Of a stretch of DNA of 64,000 nt, positions 22,047 through 37,319 are shown piece by piece. The translations under genes and the position numbers were made by a program. The notes below the pieces were generated by a model, which saw nothing but the letters and a program-made list of their open reading frames with translations, made no database searches and was not told the DNA's origin. Position 1 is the stretch's first letter. Each line of letters opens with the position of its first letter. The stretch comes from Diphasiastrum complanatum. Its lineage: Eukaryota > Streptophyta > Lycopodiopsida > Lycopodiales > Lycopodiaceae. Where the stretch lies: NCBI GenBank assembly GCA_029204225.1, contig CM055092.1, positions 61,121,302 to 61,185,301 of the forward strand. Direction: 5' to 3'.

Positions 22047-22676
22047 TGTGAACATATCAAATCTAAAACACATTTAGATCGGAAAAAATCTTTAACCAAG
22101 ACATCTAATTTCATCAACATACTTTATGCATGTTAGAATTTAGAAACGCATTAAAATTTGACCATGGCCATTAAGATCCAACTTAGTAATGTCCATGTTC
22201 GTACAACAATAGTATAGTACAATACTCCACACGTGTGAAAGCAAGATCTTCAAAGACATCAACATTCTACACATAGAAACTCAAGATATCACGAGAAAAT
22301 CACAGGAGATGGACATAGAATCAACAAAGATAAATTCTCCACATCAAAAGAAAATACAATGAGACGTTCTCCGTGTAGGTACAAATATTTATAGCAGCCA
22401 AAATTTCATTTAGCCACTTCCCCTAAATGTGCCCTAAAATGGCAACTTCTAGGTACTCAATCAAAAACCTAAAATTTTTAGTCTAGATGCAATTTACCAA
22501 TATTAGCCAATTAGAATTGGTCCAAAAAAGACCTCATCCACTTATCTACTTTTCAAAAATAGTAATACCACTATTTAGGCCCTTATTGACAAATATAAAA
22601 CTATCTCTAAGTTAAGATTTTACTTTGGCCTCCAAAAATGCCAAATAAAATATTGAGACTAGTTGACAGTTTCACA
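22047..22676 (-). repeat. 5' LTR of element G
   Basis: 630 bp, TGTGAACATATC to GTTTCACA, with CACACGTGTG at 22228-22237. Its partner LTR is not in the window. Confidence 0.75.
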
Positions 22677-23530
22677 ATTATCCCTAACGAGGCTACTATA
22701 AACTAATTTGACTATCCTAATCTAGTCAATCATTTATGCTACAAATTTAATCTAGACCTAATCTAAGTCATCTTGGATCTAAATTCTAACTACCTGAGTC
22801 CTATCCAACATGAAGGACTAACACAATTGATTCTAATCTACCACTATCTAACCGTCCTAGAACGAAAATGATTGAAGGAAAACTATGACTAATCTACACC
22901 TACCTAATCTATCTTTATGTGATTCCGACAAATCTTCTTGAGAAGATGAGAATGACAAGGATGGCACGTGAGGCTCATCCCTAAGCTAAACATCAGCTAG
23001 ATAGTAGCGACACAACCACTGCCGTTAATGAGTTAATGAGCATATCGAACAATTTGCCTTGCAGGTCGACAAAAATGACTACGCCATTAGTTTGAATTTA
23101 TACTAACTTGTGTCCCTCTCCTAGAAATTTAAGCTTGCCTTTATGTGCCTTGTCCTTGATAGCATAACCAATTCTGCTTTGACAAAATGCTTGTTCCTGA
23201 TATTCGGATCATGCAAGGCTTTTTCCCACTGTTTCTCCATGATTAGAGCATGGAGAGCCAAGAAACAAATTTCATGGAGTTGTAAGATCCAAATTTCGAA
23301 GTCTCCTTTTTGTTTATAAATTTGACACTTGTTTTTGTGCTTTTTATATATCACACACAACCACCCGCAACTCTTGGCCTGGCATGCGGAGAGCTGCAAA
23401 GCATCCCGTCGATGCCGTGGAGGGGATGGTGCCTAAAGTTTGTCCATGTGGACAAATTAGAACAAGCTCTACCACATATGGCAAAGAAAGATCATTGTGT
23501 ACTTTTCACATGAGGGCATCTCAAACAATG
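22677..23530. other. No gene recognised
   Basis: AT-rich with scattered CTAATCTA words to about 22910, then mixed sequence. Frames near 23121-23510 resemble nothing I know. Confidence 0.4.
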
Positions 23531-23660
23531 TCAATGATCTTCTAAGGTGTGTGTGATTGCACATAGATTTAACACCAACAAGATAGAATCACTCGACAAT
23601 TCTAAGGCAAGAGCACTTAATACATGCATGAATCATTCACGTGATTTCACTTTTGGATCT
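23531..23660 (-). repeat. LTR fragment of the element C family
   Basis: Shares GATCTxCTAAGxTGTG, GTGATTGCACA and AAGGCAAGAGCA with 47740-47880. Confidence 0.5.
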
Positions 23661-23664
23661 GATC

Positions 23665-24528
23665 TCAATGGGTCTTATGTGCATTATGATGAGCGACAAT
23701 ATAAAAACTACAAGATTGATATTGACCATTGTCCTACCTAGGGACCTGAAGAGCCAGGGCCTCATCTTTTCTTAAGCCAATTGATGGCACCTGCAGGAAT
23801 CTTGCAGTTGTAATTACTTTTGTACTTCTGTAATAGTTCATTATATGAAATTTGTATTTTACATTATGACACTTGAATCTTTTCTCCCATGTGTTTTGAC
23901 ATTTGTATTGACATGTATATGATATGTGAGGTATATTATGGTAAATGAATGGCAAGCATTGGTGTCATTTTATTTTGAAGTGGTCTGATATCAGAAATCT
24001 TTTTATGATTTGTTGCAGTGGTATAGTAAGATGTGAACAAGGCTTAAAAATTTGGCAAACTGGCTTAAAATCATGCTTGTAGACATCATGGGAGACACAG
24101 ACGACCATTTTACCAATAAAATGCCAAGAGTGAGTGTTGTCAATTGAACGAATCGCATGGGTGTACCACCAGAGACTGGAATGTGTCTGACAGGCCACCA
24201 AACACATGAGGGATACATGAGATATGACATCGATCGTGAAGGCATTTTACAACGTGCTTTACAAAATCTAATCTCCGGAGAACCCAATACAGGTGGAGAT
24301 ATCAGTTGGAAGGCTGCCCTTGAATATAAGATGAGCAAGTTTAAGAAGCTTCAGAAGGAATGCTTACTAGTTGATGGTAGTTCTTGCAGTCAAACTATCA
24401 TTGCTCCTGCGCTTCAGATTGGTCTATCTCATCTGGCCCTTCCAATGATGTTTTCCCAGTTAATATTGATGTTTTCACAATCACTCTTGATGCGGCTCAT
24501 CAGACCAACATTGATTCAGCCTCTTTAA
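23665..24528 (+). pseudogene. Tyrosine-recombinase-like gene remnant
   Basis: An exon starts at 24019 after the acceptor TTTGTTGCAG. It has the catalytic layout of a tyrosine recombinase C-terminal domain: Arg in MPRVSVVN (24127), a His 23 residues later in TGHQT (24196), and the putative nucleophile Tyr 9 residues after that in YMRYD (24223). A typical Xer/Crypton-type domain has the same R-23-H-9-Y spacing and a GxP turn, here MGVPPE. Further left (23670-23800) the reading DIDHCPT, stop, GPEEPGPHLFLS may be an upstream part. Two in-frame TGA codons (near 24034 and 24142) show decay. The His that usually sits three before Arg is Lys here. It could belong to a Crypton-like or DIRS-like element, or be a captured gene. 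Confidence 0.55.
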
Positions 24529-25265
24529 AGCCTAAACAACAGATTTTTGTACAAGGAATGCCCTCAGAGCCTACTAACTCACAGATTCCAGCCCTCCAAG
24601 TTTCTTTTGGCATGGTTTAGAATTCAGAGCTAATTGTTGAAATTTTTTTTGATGATGATATGGCATTTTGGAATAATCTAGCCACCATTGCAGAGCTTGA
24701 TGCAAGCATTTAAAAGCACATGACAAATTGCACCTTCACACACAATACTAATACCTCTTATGGACCTACATTCGAAAATCTCACAAATTGTTACATCTCT
24801 CTCAATATAGCTAATCCCTCTAGTGTTATAGAAATTATGAAGGCTCTACAGCAGAATTGAGTTTATTCTGTTTTTATAACATAGTGGTTCAAGGGGCATG
24901 TGTCGAAATTGTTTTGCAGTAGGGAGATAGTTTTAGCGGCAGTAGTGACAATAGATTACTTTTGATAATAGCCATTCACATCAAAGCAAGAATATATGCA
25001 CTGCATGTTAGTATAGAGAGTAGAAAGTAGTTTGAAGTTGAAGGAGTTACATTACATTGAGACTATGACTTGCTCGAAGGCCAATACTTTGACCAAACAA
25101 TTTTTGGTACACATGTATGCATTTGTGTTTTTTTCAAGAATGAAAAAAATGTTGATTCAAATGAAAAAAGTGTTCAACCTTTTTATCTATTAGATGAGGG
25201 GCTTTTTGAATATCCAACATAGTCAAGTGCTATCTTCAAGAACATAGCAAAGGAATGGAAACTGT
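24529..25265. other. No gene recognised
   Basis: Short plus frames only. It may be the 3' part of the recombinase element. Confidence 0.4.
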
Positions 25266-25269
25266 CTGT

Positions 25270-25545
25270 CGACCTAAGAAGGACCTGGATACTCTTGTCA
25301 CCCGCTTCACATCTGTGTCCCACCGGCGTGAAGTTCTTGGGAAGAGATTCAAATTGCGGTAAACCAAAATCTACCTGGACGAAGATCTTACCTTCATCCA
25401 AGTTCAAGTACGTAAGAAGGCAAGACAAGAAGCTCTATCAACTGGCAAACGACTTATCTATTGTGATGGTATTATCAGACTGGGAGATCGAAAGCCTATA
25501 GCTAATAATAATTCTAAGATAGAATTTGAGATAGAGAAATGAAGA
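25270..25545 (+). pseudogene. Non-LTR-like ORF1 fragment
   Basis: The plus frame reads RFTSVSHRREVLGKRFKLR, stop, IYLDEDLT, and GKRLIYCDGIIRLGDRKP. The EDLT...R...A pattern resembles the C-terminal domain of ORF1-type proteins in LINE-like elements. One stop interrupts it and the frame ends near 25542. I am not sure of the family. Confidence 0.45.
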
Positions 25546-25722
25546 GATGTCTAGTTGAACATGTAAATGGTCTACGTACCATATAATCTTGGCTATATGA
25601 CTCTCTTCCTAGTTAGTCAGTTAGTTTTTCCTACTTTGACGACACTGATCCGTCTTGTGTCCAATTTAATTGATGTACTTGTTCATCTTATACGCCTTTG
25701 GCATGGAAAAGACGTTAATAAA

Positions 25723-28660
<2,938 letters not shown>

Positions 28661-28672
28661 AGTTAACGAAGT

Positions 28673-28766
28673 CAGGCAGTCACAACGCATGAGGTCTGGA
28701 CTTAAGACCTGTATTTAACTAGAAGCCAGGCAGTCACAACGCATGAGGTCTGGACTTAAGACCTGT
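28673..28766 (+). repeat. Two exact 40-bp direct repeats
   Basis: CAGGCAGTCACAACGCATGA and the next 20 bases occur at 28673-28712 and 28727-28766, 54 bp apart. Confidence 0.95.
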
Positions 28767-28769
28767 TAT

Positions 28770-30200
28770 GTTGGCTAATGTGCTACTATTTACTAACATC
28801 ACCTCTTTTGTAAATGCAAATCATATGTTTTATTTCATCTAAAAATTTACAAAACAAAATTTCCTCGTCTACTCATCGCATAAACATCAGAATAGAACGA
28901 TTGAACTGAATATCAGCCAAGAAGTTTTGAATAGATTGGATTAGAATGAGTGCCAACATGAATCAAAATTTTTGCAGTTCAAAAAATGGGTATGCGTCAT
29001 AAATGTGAACTTTTGAATTGCATATCAAGCAAGAAACATTGAGTATGTTGGATTAAAAAGAGTGCCAAGGTTATTCCAAACTTTTGGAGTTCAATTTTTT
29101 TTTTATTGTGACATAGACTTATCATTGTGGTTTAACATCTTAATAGTTTACAGGATGTTTGTCAATTTTATTTTCCTTCAGATCTATCTATTATCAAAAT
29201 GTCTAAGTATCATCTCCATATGGATCTTCCTATAGAATACGCTCCAATGTCTAAAAGAAATGTGGAAGGATCCACATTGTCAGCTCTCAAGATCATGGGT
29301 TAATGGAAGTTTATATCCAATAGATCCAAGCTCAATGCAACATCCAAAATTTGAATCAGTCACACAACTCATACTATTTCTGTGTAAAGCACAAAATGGT
29401 CTATTGGATTATTGTGAAAGATTGAAAAGTTATGGCATCGGTAGCTCAATGCCAAAAATCCATAGGTTGGAGAATATGTTGAATGAAGATTCTGAAGTTC
29501 CATCTCATAGAGATAAGGACACAGAAGAGCCTGCGAGAGTTACTTTGATTCCAATGAGCAGAAAATTGGATTTAAGTGCTAAAAAATCACAAAAAATTGA
29601 AGATCCAGCAAATCCTTCCAGTAAGAACTCTCGCAGACCCTCTCAATCGATTCAAAATGTCCATTTCCATCAGTGATGAATCCTGCGAGAGTTACTATAG
29701 AGATTTGGTGAAGATCGAGCCAAATTAGTGGTTTTGGACCCTCACATACAGTGAAATTTTCACTTAGTGCGAGAGTTAACTCTCACAGAGAATTCCACAG
29801 TGAGATCTGACCTAGATCCAGCTACTCTGATCCTTGAGAGAATTACTTCCCAGAGATTTGAGAGATATCAAGTTTTTTACTTGCAAAAATAGCTAAAGAA
29901 CCCTCGCGCAGTCAACCCTCGTAGACTAGATCAATGGAAAGATTTGCATCAGATCCAGCTACTGTCAAAATATCAGGTCAATTAGTGCAAAGAGTAAAAA
30001 AATATCAAGGAAAAACCACTACAAGAGGCCTAAAATTCACTTCAGACTGCTCAAATTGATCAAATCCTTAAGATCCAGACTGCATCCCATTGTATAAGCA
30101 AGATCCAACCACTTTGGAAACCACCATCAGATGAATCTGAGATCGGGATGATCAATAGCACAAAAAATAACAAATCAAGCACCACACCTTCCCAGATTAG
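28770..30200 (+). other. Probable leader or degraded part of a gypsy-like element
   Basis: No recognised domain. A 138-codon frame from 29260 is unremarkable. The word TGCGAGAGTTA recurs at about 29532, 29686 and 29783, with reverse forms CTCTCGCAGA nearby. Confidence 0.35.
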
Positions 30201-30205
30201 CAACT

Positions 30206-31001
30206 GTGCAACAAGAGGCAGAATCAGAACCAACACCAATGGATCCAATGGGCCAACCCATACATGTCGCTCCCTTGCAAGCAGTCCGGAGAGCACCACA
30301 GATGGAAATACCAAAATACGACGGATCATCAGATCCCATCCGATTCCTCCAGATCTACGAGCAAGCCTGTGAAATCTACGGCGAACGGACACCTACGGAA
30401 AAGCTGATGCTATTTTCCATGTCCTTATTGGCAGTGGCCCAGGATTGGTTTTTCAACCTATTAGAGGAAGAAAAATCCACCTGAGAAGGGGTTAAAGCGG
30501 CTCTTATTACGCGCTTTAAACCAAGAAAGTTCCTGGAAGACCCATTTCTCTTGCTGAGTAAAGTCAAGATGGGAAAATGAGCAAGGGTTAAGGACTATAT
30601 TGAACGGGTCAAACATCTACAATCCGAGTGCAGTGCAGCACTAACTCCTGATCATGCGGTGATCATGTGGTTTCTAACCGGATTACCACGAAGCATAAAA
30701 AGAGAACTGAAACAATGGGAGCAGTATGCTACTCTACAAGAAGCTGCCTTACCTGCACCACCAGGGCCAGTCAATCATCAAGTGACCCATGTAAACCTGA
30801 CAACAGCGGAACCAGAGATGCAAGTACCACCTCAATCTGAGTAGCAGCAATGGTACAGACCAGATGAACCATTTATGGATCCTTCCATAAATGAATATGT
30901 TGGAACCTATGCAGCTCAAACTCAACGTCAAGGCGGAAGGAACTACGACTGCTACGGATGTGGCAAAGGACACAGAATTGCGGAATGTCCCTACAAGGGA
31001 C
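30206..31001 (+). pseudogene. Gypsy-type gag
   Basis: The frame from 30206 reads MEIPKYDGSSDPIRFLQIYE and later AQDWFFNLLEEE, a retrotransposon-gag (PF03732-like) capsid. After a TGA at 30482 it continues with ALITRFKPRKFLEDP, DYIERVKHLQ, ITxGLPRSIKRELKQ and a zinc knuckle near 30950 (CYGCGKGHRIAEC, one residue short of the usual spacing). Four or more stops break it. The sequence is cut at 31001 by a short LTR. No matching pol follows directly. A gypsy integrase fragment at 36240 might be related. Confidence 0.78.
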
Positions 31002-31172
31002 TGTTGGAGAGAGGGAGATGAACAAGTTGAGAAAAGGTGTCATATGGTAGAAACAAAAAATAAGCTCAAAGAGGTAAGATGAACACGAATGAGAAACGAA
31101 CTCGAACAAGAAAGGAACGAGAACAAAAAGTGCTCGTGTGCAGCGGAACGAGCTATACGACTCTCTCCGACA
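31002..31172 (+). repeat. Short 171-bp 5' LTR
   Basis: TGTTGGAGAGAG to CTCTCTCCGACA, with 12-bp imperfect inverted ends, directly followed by a primer site. The LTR is unusually short. No second copy was found in the window. Confidence 0.7.
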
Positions 31173-31184
31173 TGGTATCAGAGC
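31173..31184 (+). other. Primer-binding site of the short-LTR element
   Basis: TGGTATCAGAGC on the plus strand, next to the 171-bp LTR. Confidence 0.88.
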
Positions 31185-31249
31185 TATTTTCATAGCTTGA
31201 TAAGCTTCCACAGTACAAGACTCTACTAACCGATAGAGTAATTATTTTC

Positions 31250-32130
31250 TTGTTCTGTATTTTCAGTATCAGATTATGTGCTGAGACGCGAGACCAGGGC
31301 CAAGGCGCAGGTACCAACCAAAGCCAAGAGGAAGGACAAGTCACATCATTCAGAGGTTCGCGCACCATATCTGCCAGCCGGGCCTTCCAAAGACCAAAGT
31401 CCATGGAGGAGAAAATAAATGAATTCCTATCAAAGTATCCCCATGAGTCATCAAGAGACGACTGGCAGATATCGTTTTCAACTCAAACATTAAAGGGCAA
31501 GGAGCTACAAGCATTACCCGCCCTCCACCCACAACCAGAATGGCGTCAGCAGTTGTTTGAAAGAGACCCTGTGGCCATCAGGGCCTATGTGACAAGTCCG
31601 CAACAATTACAGGTGAACGCGCATTTTCTGCCATTACACAACGATCCAAATGGGCGGAATGCGGCACCCCTCTGGATAAGCTCACAATCCAAAACTTCAA
31701 TTGACCCATCATTCCATCAGAGTATGGTTGGACTACAGACGTAGATGCCAGAAGGGCTCTCACCACATTTACGAATCACTATATTAACTGTCCTGATCCA
31801 ACAGTCCGCGCGGTAGCCACTTACGCCCGAGACTTGGAGCATCTAATGGGGATAGAAACTAAATGGGACAAGCCCCCCCCCATATTCTTTGACCTTCAGA
31901 CAAAGTCGAAGATCAGCTGCCAACCGCTCGTGTGTATTATCGAGCTGCCCTTCTTGGCGATCCATGGACACGCAGATTCCAAGCGTGGGTCGACCAAGAT
32001 TGGATGAGAGGAGTTCACAAGTCTCTTCACACGCCCAAGGACTTGAAGAAACTGGACCGCCTCAATACATGGAGGACGTCATGACCTACCTGATCCAACA
32101 AAGGCGGGCAAAGAAGACCCTTTACTAAAC
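31250..32130 (+). pseudogene. Unrecognised gag-like region of the short-LTR element
   Basis: A 164-codon frame from 31250 (QALPALHPQPEWRQQLF, AIRAYVTSPQQL) follows the primer site, and a second frame lies at 31889-32128. Both are rich in Gln, Arg and Ser. By position they should be gag, but I cannot match them to a family. GC is higher than in the surroundings. Confidence 0.4.
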
Positions 32131-32171
32131 CGATAGAGTGCCGAGGGACCGGCACTACTTCAGGCCATGGG

Positions 32172-32942
32172 TCCTGTTGGGGGTATTCCCAACAAATTGT
32201 AAATAAATAAATTTGACCAATAAAATGTGTTGCGAGGGCATGGCATCCTGCGCACGTAAGCCCATGGCCCAATGAGCATGCAAGTTTAAGTGTAAATATA
32301 ATAAAATAGACTTGGGCCTTTGAATTAAAATAAAACTAGAGGCCCAAAGTCATTTTTAAACTTAGAAGATTACTTTTTAGAGTTGGGTCCAAATTGGGAC
32401 TCATATGAACCTTGTGAATTTCAATGTACTTTTTATGGACCCTTGGATCAAGTTGAGTCCAAGATGAATGGATAGGATCAATGTAGATATTAGCCAATAG
32501 GATTTTGGGTCAAGGGCCTTCCCCATTTTATAAAAAGGCACCATTTGTGCTCTATTTCCATGCTTAATAGAGAGGAGGAGACTCTATCATTTTGAGAGCT
32601 CAAGCATCCTCATTTGCTAATCACTCTTGCTTATGCTCTTGTTGTGATTGCTTGTTATTTCCATTTCCCATGCTTTTTGGTTTATGCTAGTTAAGGTTTT
32701 TCCATAAGCAATGAAATTGAGCATTTGAGCTAACCTCCATCTCATCTCTCTCTCTTTCTCTCTTCCTCTTCTATTCTATCCTCTCTCTTCACCCAAAACC
32801 ATGATGAAGTTAGTTAAGGCAGAGTAGAGTTAGTGTGAGTAGTGTTAGTGGTAAATAGAGTTAATGGAGGAAGTAGGAAACTAACTAAAAATAGCATCTA
32901 TGCATAGTTAGGTGCCTATCCAGTGATCTAACCCTTGTTGAC
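32172..32942 (+). repeat. LTR of a plus-strand copia
   Basis: Starts TGTTGGGGGTATTCCCAACA, a common copia LTR start, has a TATAAAAAGG promoter box near 32537, and ends near TTGTTGACA at 32942. The 3' LTR at 35210 looks different, so it may belong to another element. Confidence 0.5.
32532..32545 (+). promoter_or_regulatory. TATA box in LTR
   Basis: TTTATAAAAAGG, matched by TTATAAAAAGG at about 17155 in the related LTR fragment. Confidence 0.5.
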
Positions 32943-32944
32943 AG

Positions 32945-35209
32945 GCAAGAGGGTTATACTACGCAAGAGCTTTGACCCTACAAATGCTTTTGCTAAGTTC
33001 AAGGAACTCAAGGCATTAGTTGAAAAGCAAACAGGAAGTTACATCAAGACTTTGAGATCTGATGGAGGTGGTGAGTATTTTTCGACAGGAAATTTATTGA
33101 TTTTTGCAAAGATCAAGGGATCAAGAGGCAGACTACAACACCTTATTCACCGCAGCAAAACGGAGTTGCAGAGTAAAAGAATAGATCCATTGTTGAGATG
33201 GCCAGGGCAATGCTCAAAGGCAAGGGTATGACAAACACCTGTTGGGTAGAAGCTTGCAGCACAGCTACGCACATCCTAAATCGGTGTTCTACAAAATATG
33301 TGGAAGGTAAGACACCTCATGAAGCTTTTACTGGAATGAAACCTAATATTTCTCATTTGAGAGTATTTGGTTGTGATGCTTATGCTCATATTCCTGATGA
33401 GAAACGAAGGAAGTTGGATGCAAAAGCTGTCAAGTGTATTTTCCTTGGATATGATGAGAAGGCCAAGGCATATAGGATGTATGATACAAATGCACAGAAG
33501 CTTGTGATTTCTAGGGATGCTACATTTGACGAGATGGGTCAAGGTGAACAATATGAAGAAATCACTAAACCTTTTGATGAGGGAGCGGAAGTACAGGTCA
33601 AGAAAGAAGTGGATTTTGATGTAGAAGATCCAATGAAAAAAGATACGTTTGAAGCTGAAATCCCTAAGAGAGTACCTAAATGGTACTTATCAGTCACAAG
33701 TGATGCTAAGAAGGGAGATACTCTCGAATCTAGTGAAGAGGGAGAGCTTAGAAGGTCAAGCAGAAATCGAAAACCTCCTACAAGGTTAGAAATGAATCTA
33801 GTCCTAATGGGTTTCGTGCTCAAGGCTCAACAAAAACCTTTCATGAAGCAAAGGAGCACAAGGATTGGCGTGCAGCAATGGAAACAAAAATGGAGGCCAT
33901 ATCAAAAACTTTTGCACCCGTAGCTAAGATGGTAACTATACGTTCTATCATTGCTATTTCTACTTTCCATGGTTGGAAGATCCAGCAAATGGATGTTAGA
34001 TTTGCTTTCCTTAATGGAATGTTGGATGAAGAGGTGTACTTAGTACAACCTCAAGGATTTGTTGAGCCAAGGAGAGAGCATCTCGTTTGTAAGCTCAACA
34101 AAGCCATCTATGGATTGAAGCAAGCACCACGGGCGTGATACTCTTGCATTGATGAACACTTCAAGCGAAGGGGAATGATAAAGGGTGATGCTGATCCTAA
34201 TCTTTACATTCTAAGGCAAGATTTAGATATAGTGTTCATTGTTTTGTATGTGGATAATTTGATTATTACAAGAAGTAATGAGAGCTTAATTGATGAAATC
34301 AAATCAAATCTTTCCAATGCTTTTGACATGAGCGATCTAGGATTGATGCACTATTGTCTTGGCATTGAAGTACGGCAAAAGAAAGAGGTTGTCTTGCTTA
34401 CACAAAGCAAGTATGCACGAGATTTGCTTTATAAGTTCAATATGTAGGATTGTAAGGCCTTGAGTACACCGATGGATGTCAACATGAAGCTTACTGCATA
34501 TGATTAATCTGAGAAAGTAGATGCTTACTTGTACAGGCAGCTGGTGGGTAGTTTGATCTATTTGACACACACATGGCCTGATATTTCTTATGATGTTGGT
34601 GTTGTTAGTCAATTTATGCAAAATCCTAGTCAAGCACACTAGAAGTCTACTAAAAGTATTCTCAGGTACATTCGAGGGACGTTGAATTTTGGTTTGAAGT
34701 ATGATCAGCCTGAAGTGCCAATGTTGGTAGGTTACACAAATGCTGATTGGGCAGGTAATATTGATGATAGAAGATCTACCAGTGGTCATACATTCAGTTA
34801 TGGTACAGCTGCAGTTTCATGGAGCAGCAAAAAGCAACCTACAATAGTCTTATCTTCGACGGAAGCTGAATATCGTGCACTCAGCAATGCTACACATGAA
34901 GCAGTATGGCTATGAAGATTGCTTGTTGATTTAGGTCAACCACAGGTGGATGCAACTACTATTTTTTACGACAACCAAAGCTGCATTCACCTTGCACAAA
35001 ATCCAGTTCTACATGCTCGAACCAAGCACATCGAAATACATTATCACTTTGTTCGAGAGAAAATACTTGATGGAACCATTGATCTTGTTTTTTGTAAATC
35101 TGAAGATCAAATGGCAGATATTTTTACTAAGTCATTAGGTAGATGTAAATTTGAAAAGTTTCGTTCTTTATTAGGAATAGAAGAATGTAATTTTATCATT
35201 GAGGGAGAG
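32945..35209 (+). pseudogene. Copia pol: integrase, reverse transcriptase, RNase H
   Basis: Plus-strand copia without gag and protease. Integrase: LRSDGGGEYF, QQNGVAE, then CSTKYVEGKTPHEAF and FGCDAYAHIPDEKR. RT starts near 33900 (FAPVAKMVTIRS, MDVRFAFLNG). The catalytic loop reads YVDNLIIT instead of YVDD, so one metal-binding Asp is lost. RNase H: YTNADWAGNIDDRRSTSG, SSTEAEYRAL, YDNQSCIHLA and HARTKHIEIHYHFVREK. Frame changes near 33110 and 33900, and TGA or TAG codons at about 34137, 34446, 34505, 34640 and 34914, disable it. It ends next to the purine tract TTGAGGGAGAG and the 3' LTR. Confidence 0.92.
35199..35209 (+). other. Polypurine tract
   Basis: TTGAGGGAGAG directly before TGTTAGAAACC, the start of the 3' LTR. 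Confidence 0.8.
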
Positions 35210-35540
<331 letters not shown>

Positions 35541-36239
35541 AATGCATCATTGTTGTAGTATGGCCTTTTTACAGTAGTTCACAACTTGGGTAGTGTGAAA
35601 TTTTTTTGCCCTTTGACCTTTAGCTAATTTAGAGAGCACATCTAGTTTCATTACAAATGTAGAAATCATGTATCCGACTACACATAGAGATGAAAGCTCA
35701 ATAAGAAGTATAAGATTATTAGTTATGCCTCATGGCCAATAATGTAATTAATAATCTTATGAGGGACCATACCTATAATTGGACATAGGAGCCGCTTGCA
35801 TGGTGTTTGACTGCTATAATGCAAGAATAGGAGGTCAATAGCTTATATTTGGGTTGTACGGGATCCTAAGAGGAATATTCTCTCCTCAATGGAGATTATA
35901 TATACTATGGAAACTCACCCATCTACCTATTGTATTTTATTATTCATGAAGCCAAGACCCCCTCCACTCTTGCATTCATTTACCATGGGGGTAAAGTGGC
36001 TAGGGTATTGACTAGCCATTTTCTGTTGGTTGGGTGGTTTTGCTCCACAGGTTTCCTTTTGGTTGCATGCAACAAGATCTAGTCGGATCTTCACTTGGTG
36101 ATCCTTACATCTGGGGTTGGAGAAGATTCATTCAAGCATACGATAGCTTTCATTGAGAATGGAGAGTCCATGCATATGCTAGATGTTGAAGATTCTGATT
36201 CGTTAGAGCCCAAGCATATTATTAAGGTTGAGGGATCTA
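35541..36239. other. No gene recognised
   Basis: No coding signal until the gypsy integrase reading begins; a weak lead-in (LDVEDSDSLEPKHIIK) may start near 36150. Confidence 0.4.
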
Positions 36240-36720
36240 GCTCTTGAGGATTCAAATGGAAACAATATTCCATTCAAAATGAGTATCTACTTTACCAAAA
36301 TAGAATATGCATATTTGACTTAGAAGATTTTAAGCGCCAAGTGTTATACGAATGTCATGACAACTCTAGTGCAGGACACCCAAAATTTCAAAAACCTTAG
36401 AGGCAATTCTTTTGGCCTAGCATGAAAAATGAAGTCCAACATTATGTACTTAGTTGCTAAAAGTGTCAAATTAACAAAGTAGATCATTTAAAGATAGGTG
36501 GGTTGTTATAGTTGTTAGAAATACTAGTTGATAAAAGGAAAAGTATTTTCATGGATTTTATAGTAGGCTTGCCCATGATCCAAAAAGGTCATGACACTAT
36601 ATGGGTCACAATTGACTGCTTGACCAAAATGGCACATTTTAATTTGACAGACTCATCACTCAACTCGCCCTTGAATTCCAAGACTACACAATGTCACCGG
36701 ATCTTGCTTCTCTGAAAAGT
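36240..36720 (+). pseudogene. Gypsy integrase fragment
   Basis: The plus frame has the H2C2 zinc-binding module (YECHDNSSAGHPKFQK, FFWPSMKNEVQHYV, SC, stop, KC) and then the start of the catalytic core, SIFMDFIVGLPM with its first Asp and VTIDCLTKMAHF. Stops at three places. The rest of the core (DxxxE) is missing. Confidence 0.85.
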
Positions 36721-36724
36721 GCTC

Positions 36725-37315
36725 AAAATAATCCACAATAAGAGTTATTATCCATCTTAGATCTAAGGATCAGGGCTTCATAATATTAGGTATAGACCTA
36801 ACCCTAGCCTATTTAATCGACAAAGAAGTGAAATCCGTCCACCTAAAAAAAAAACTTTTGAAAAAATAGATGAAGATTTACCAACGAATTCCAAATTCTC
36901 CAAAGTTGTTGTTCATTTCAAATCAAAAGATAATAAGCAGATGACATTATTTCAGATATTGATTCTTTGAGACTAAATATCACATTCGAACAACTCTTAT
37001 CAGATAACAATTATTATCGAAAGCAACTGAAGAATCTTTCTCAATTGAAAAGGAACAAGAATGGACAGGGCCAATCTAGCCAGCCCACATCGATATTGTT
37101 TAGTAATACGAGTCTTGGGACCCACAATCATAGACATTATAGCCTTCAATAGCATTGCCAAAGAGGTACATCCGAGAGATATCACCATAGAAATCAACGC
37201 TAATGGTTTTCTTATTCTAGCTTCAATCTAGCTAACAGTTTTGTTTGGCTATCATAAGTGCAAGACCCTTTTTCCCATAATAGCATGAGATCAAGACCGA
37301 TGATGATCTCCTTGT
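36725..37315. other. No gene recognised
   Basis: Short frames only. Confidence 0.4.
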
Positions 37316-37319
37316 GGTC

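Noticed and set aside
14395-24528. A single DIRS element combining the methyltransferase and the tyrosine recombinase
   Set aside because: They are on opposite strands, 8 kb apart, have introns, and no DIRS-type RT or split repeats lie between.
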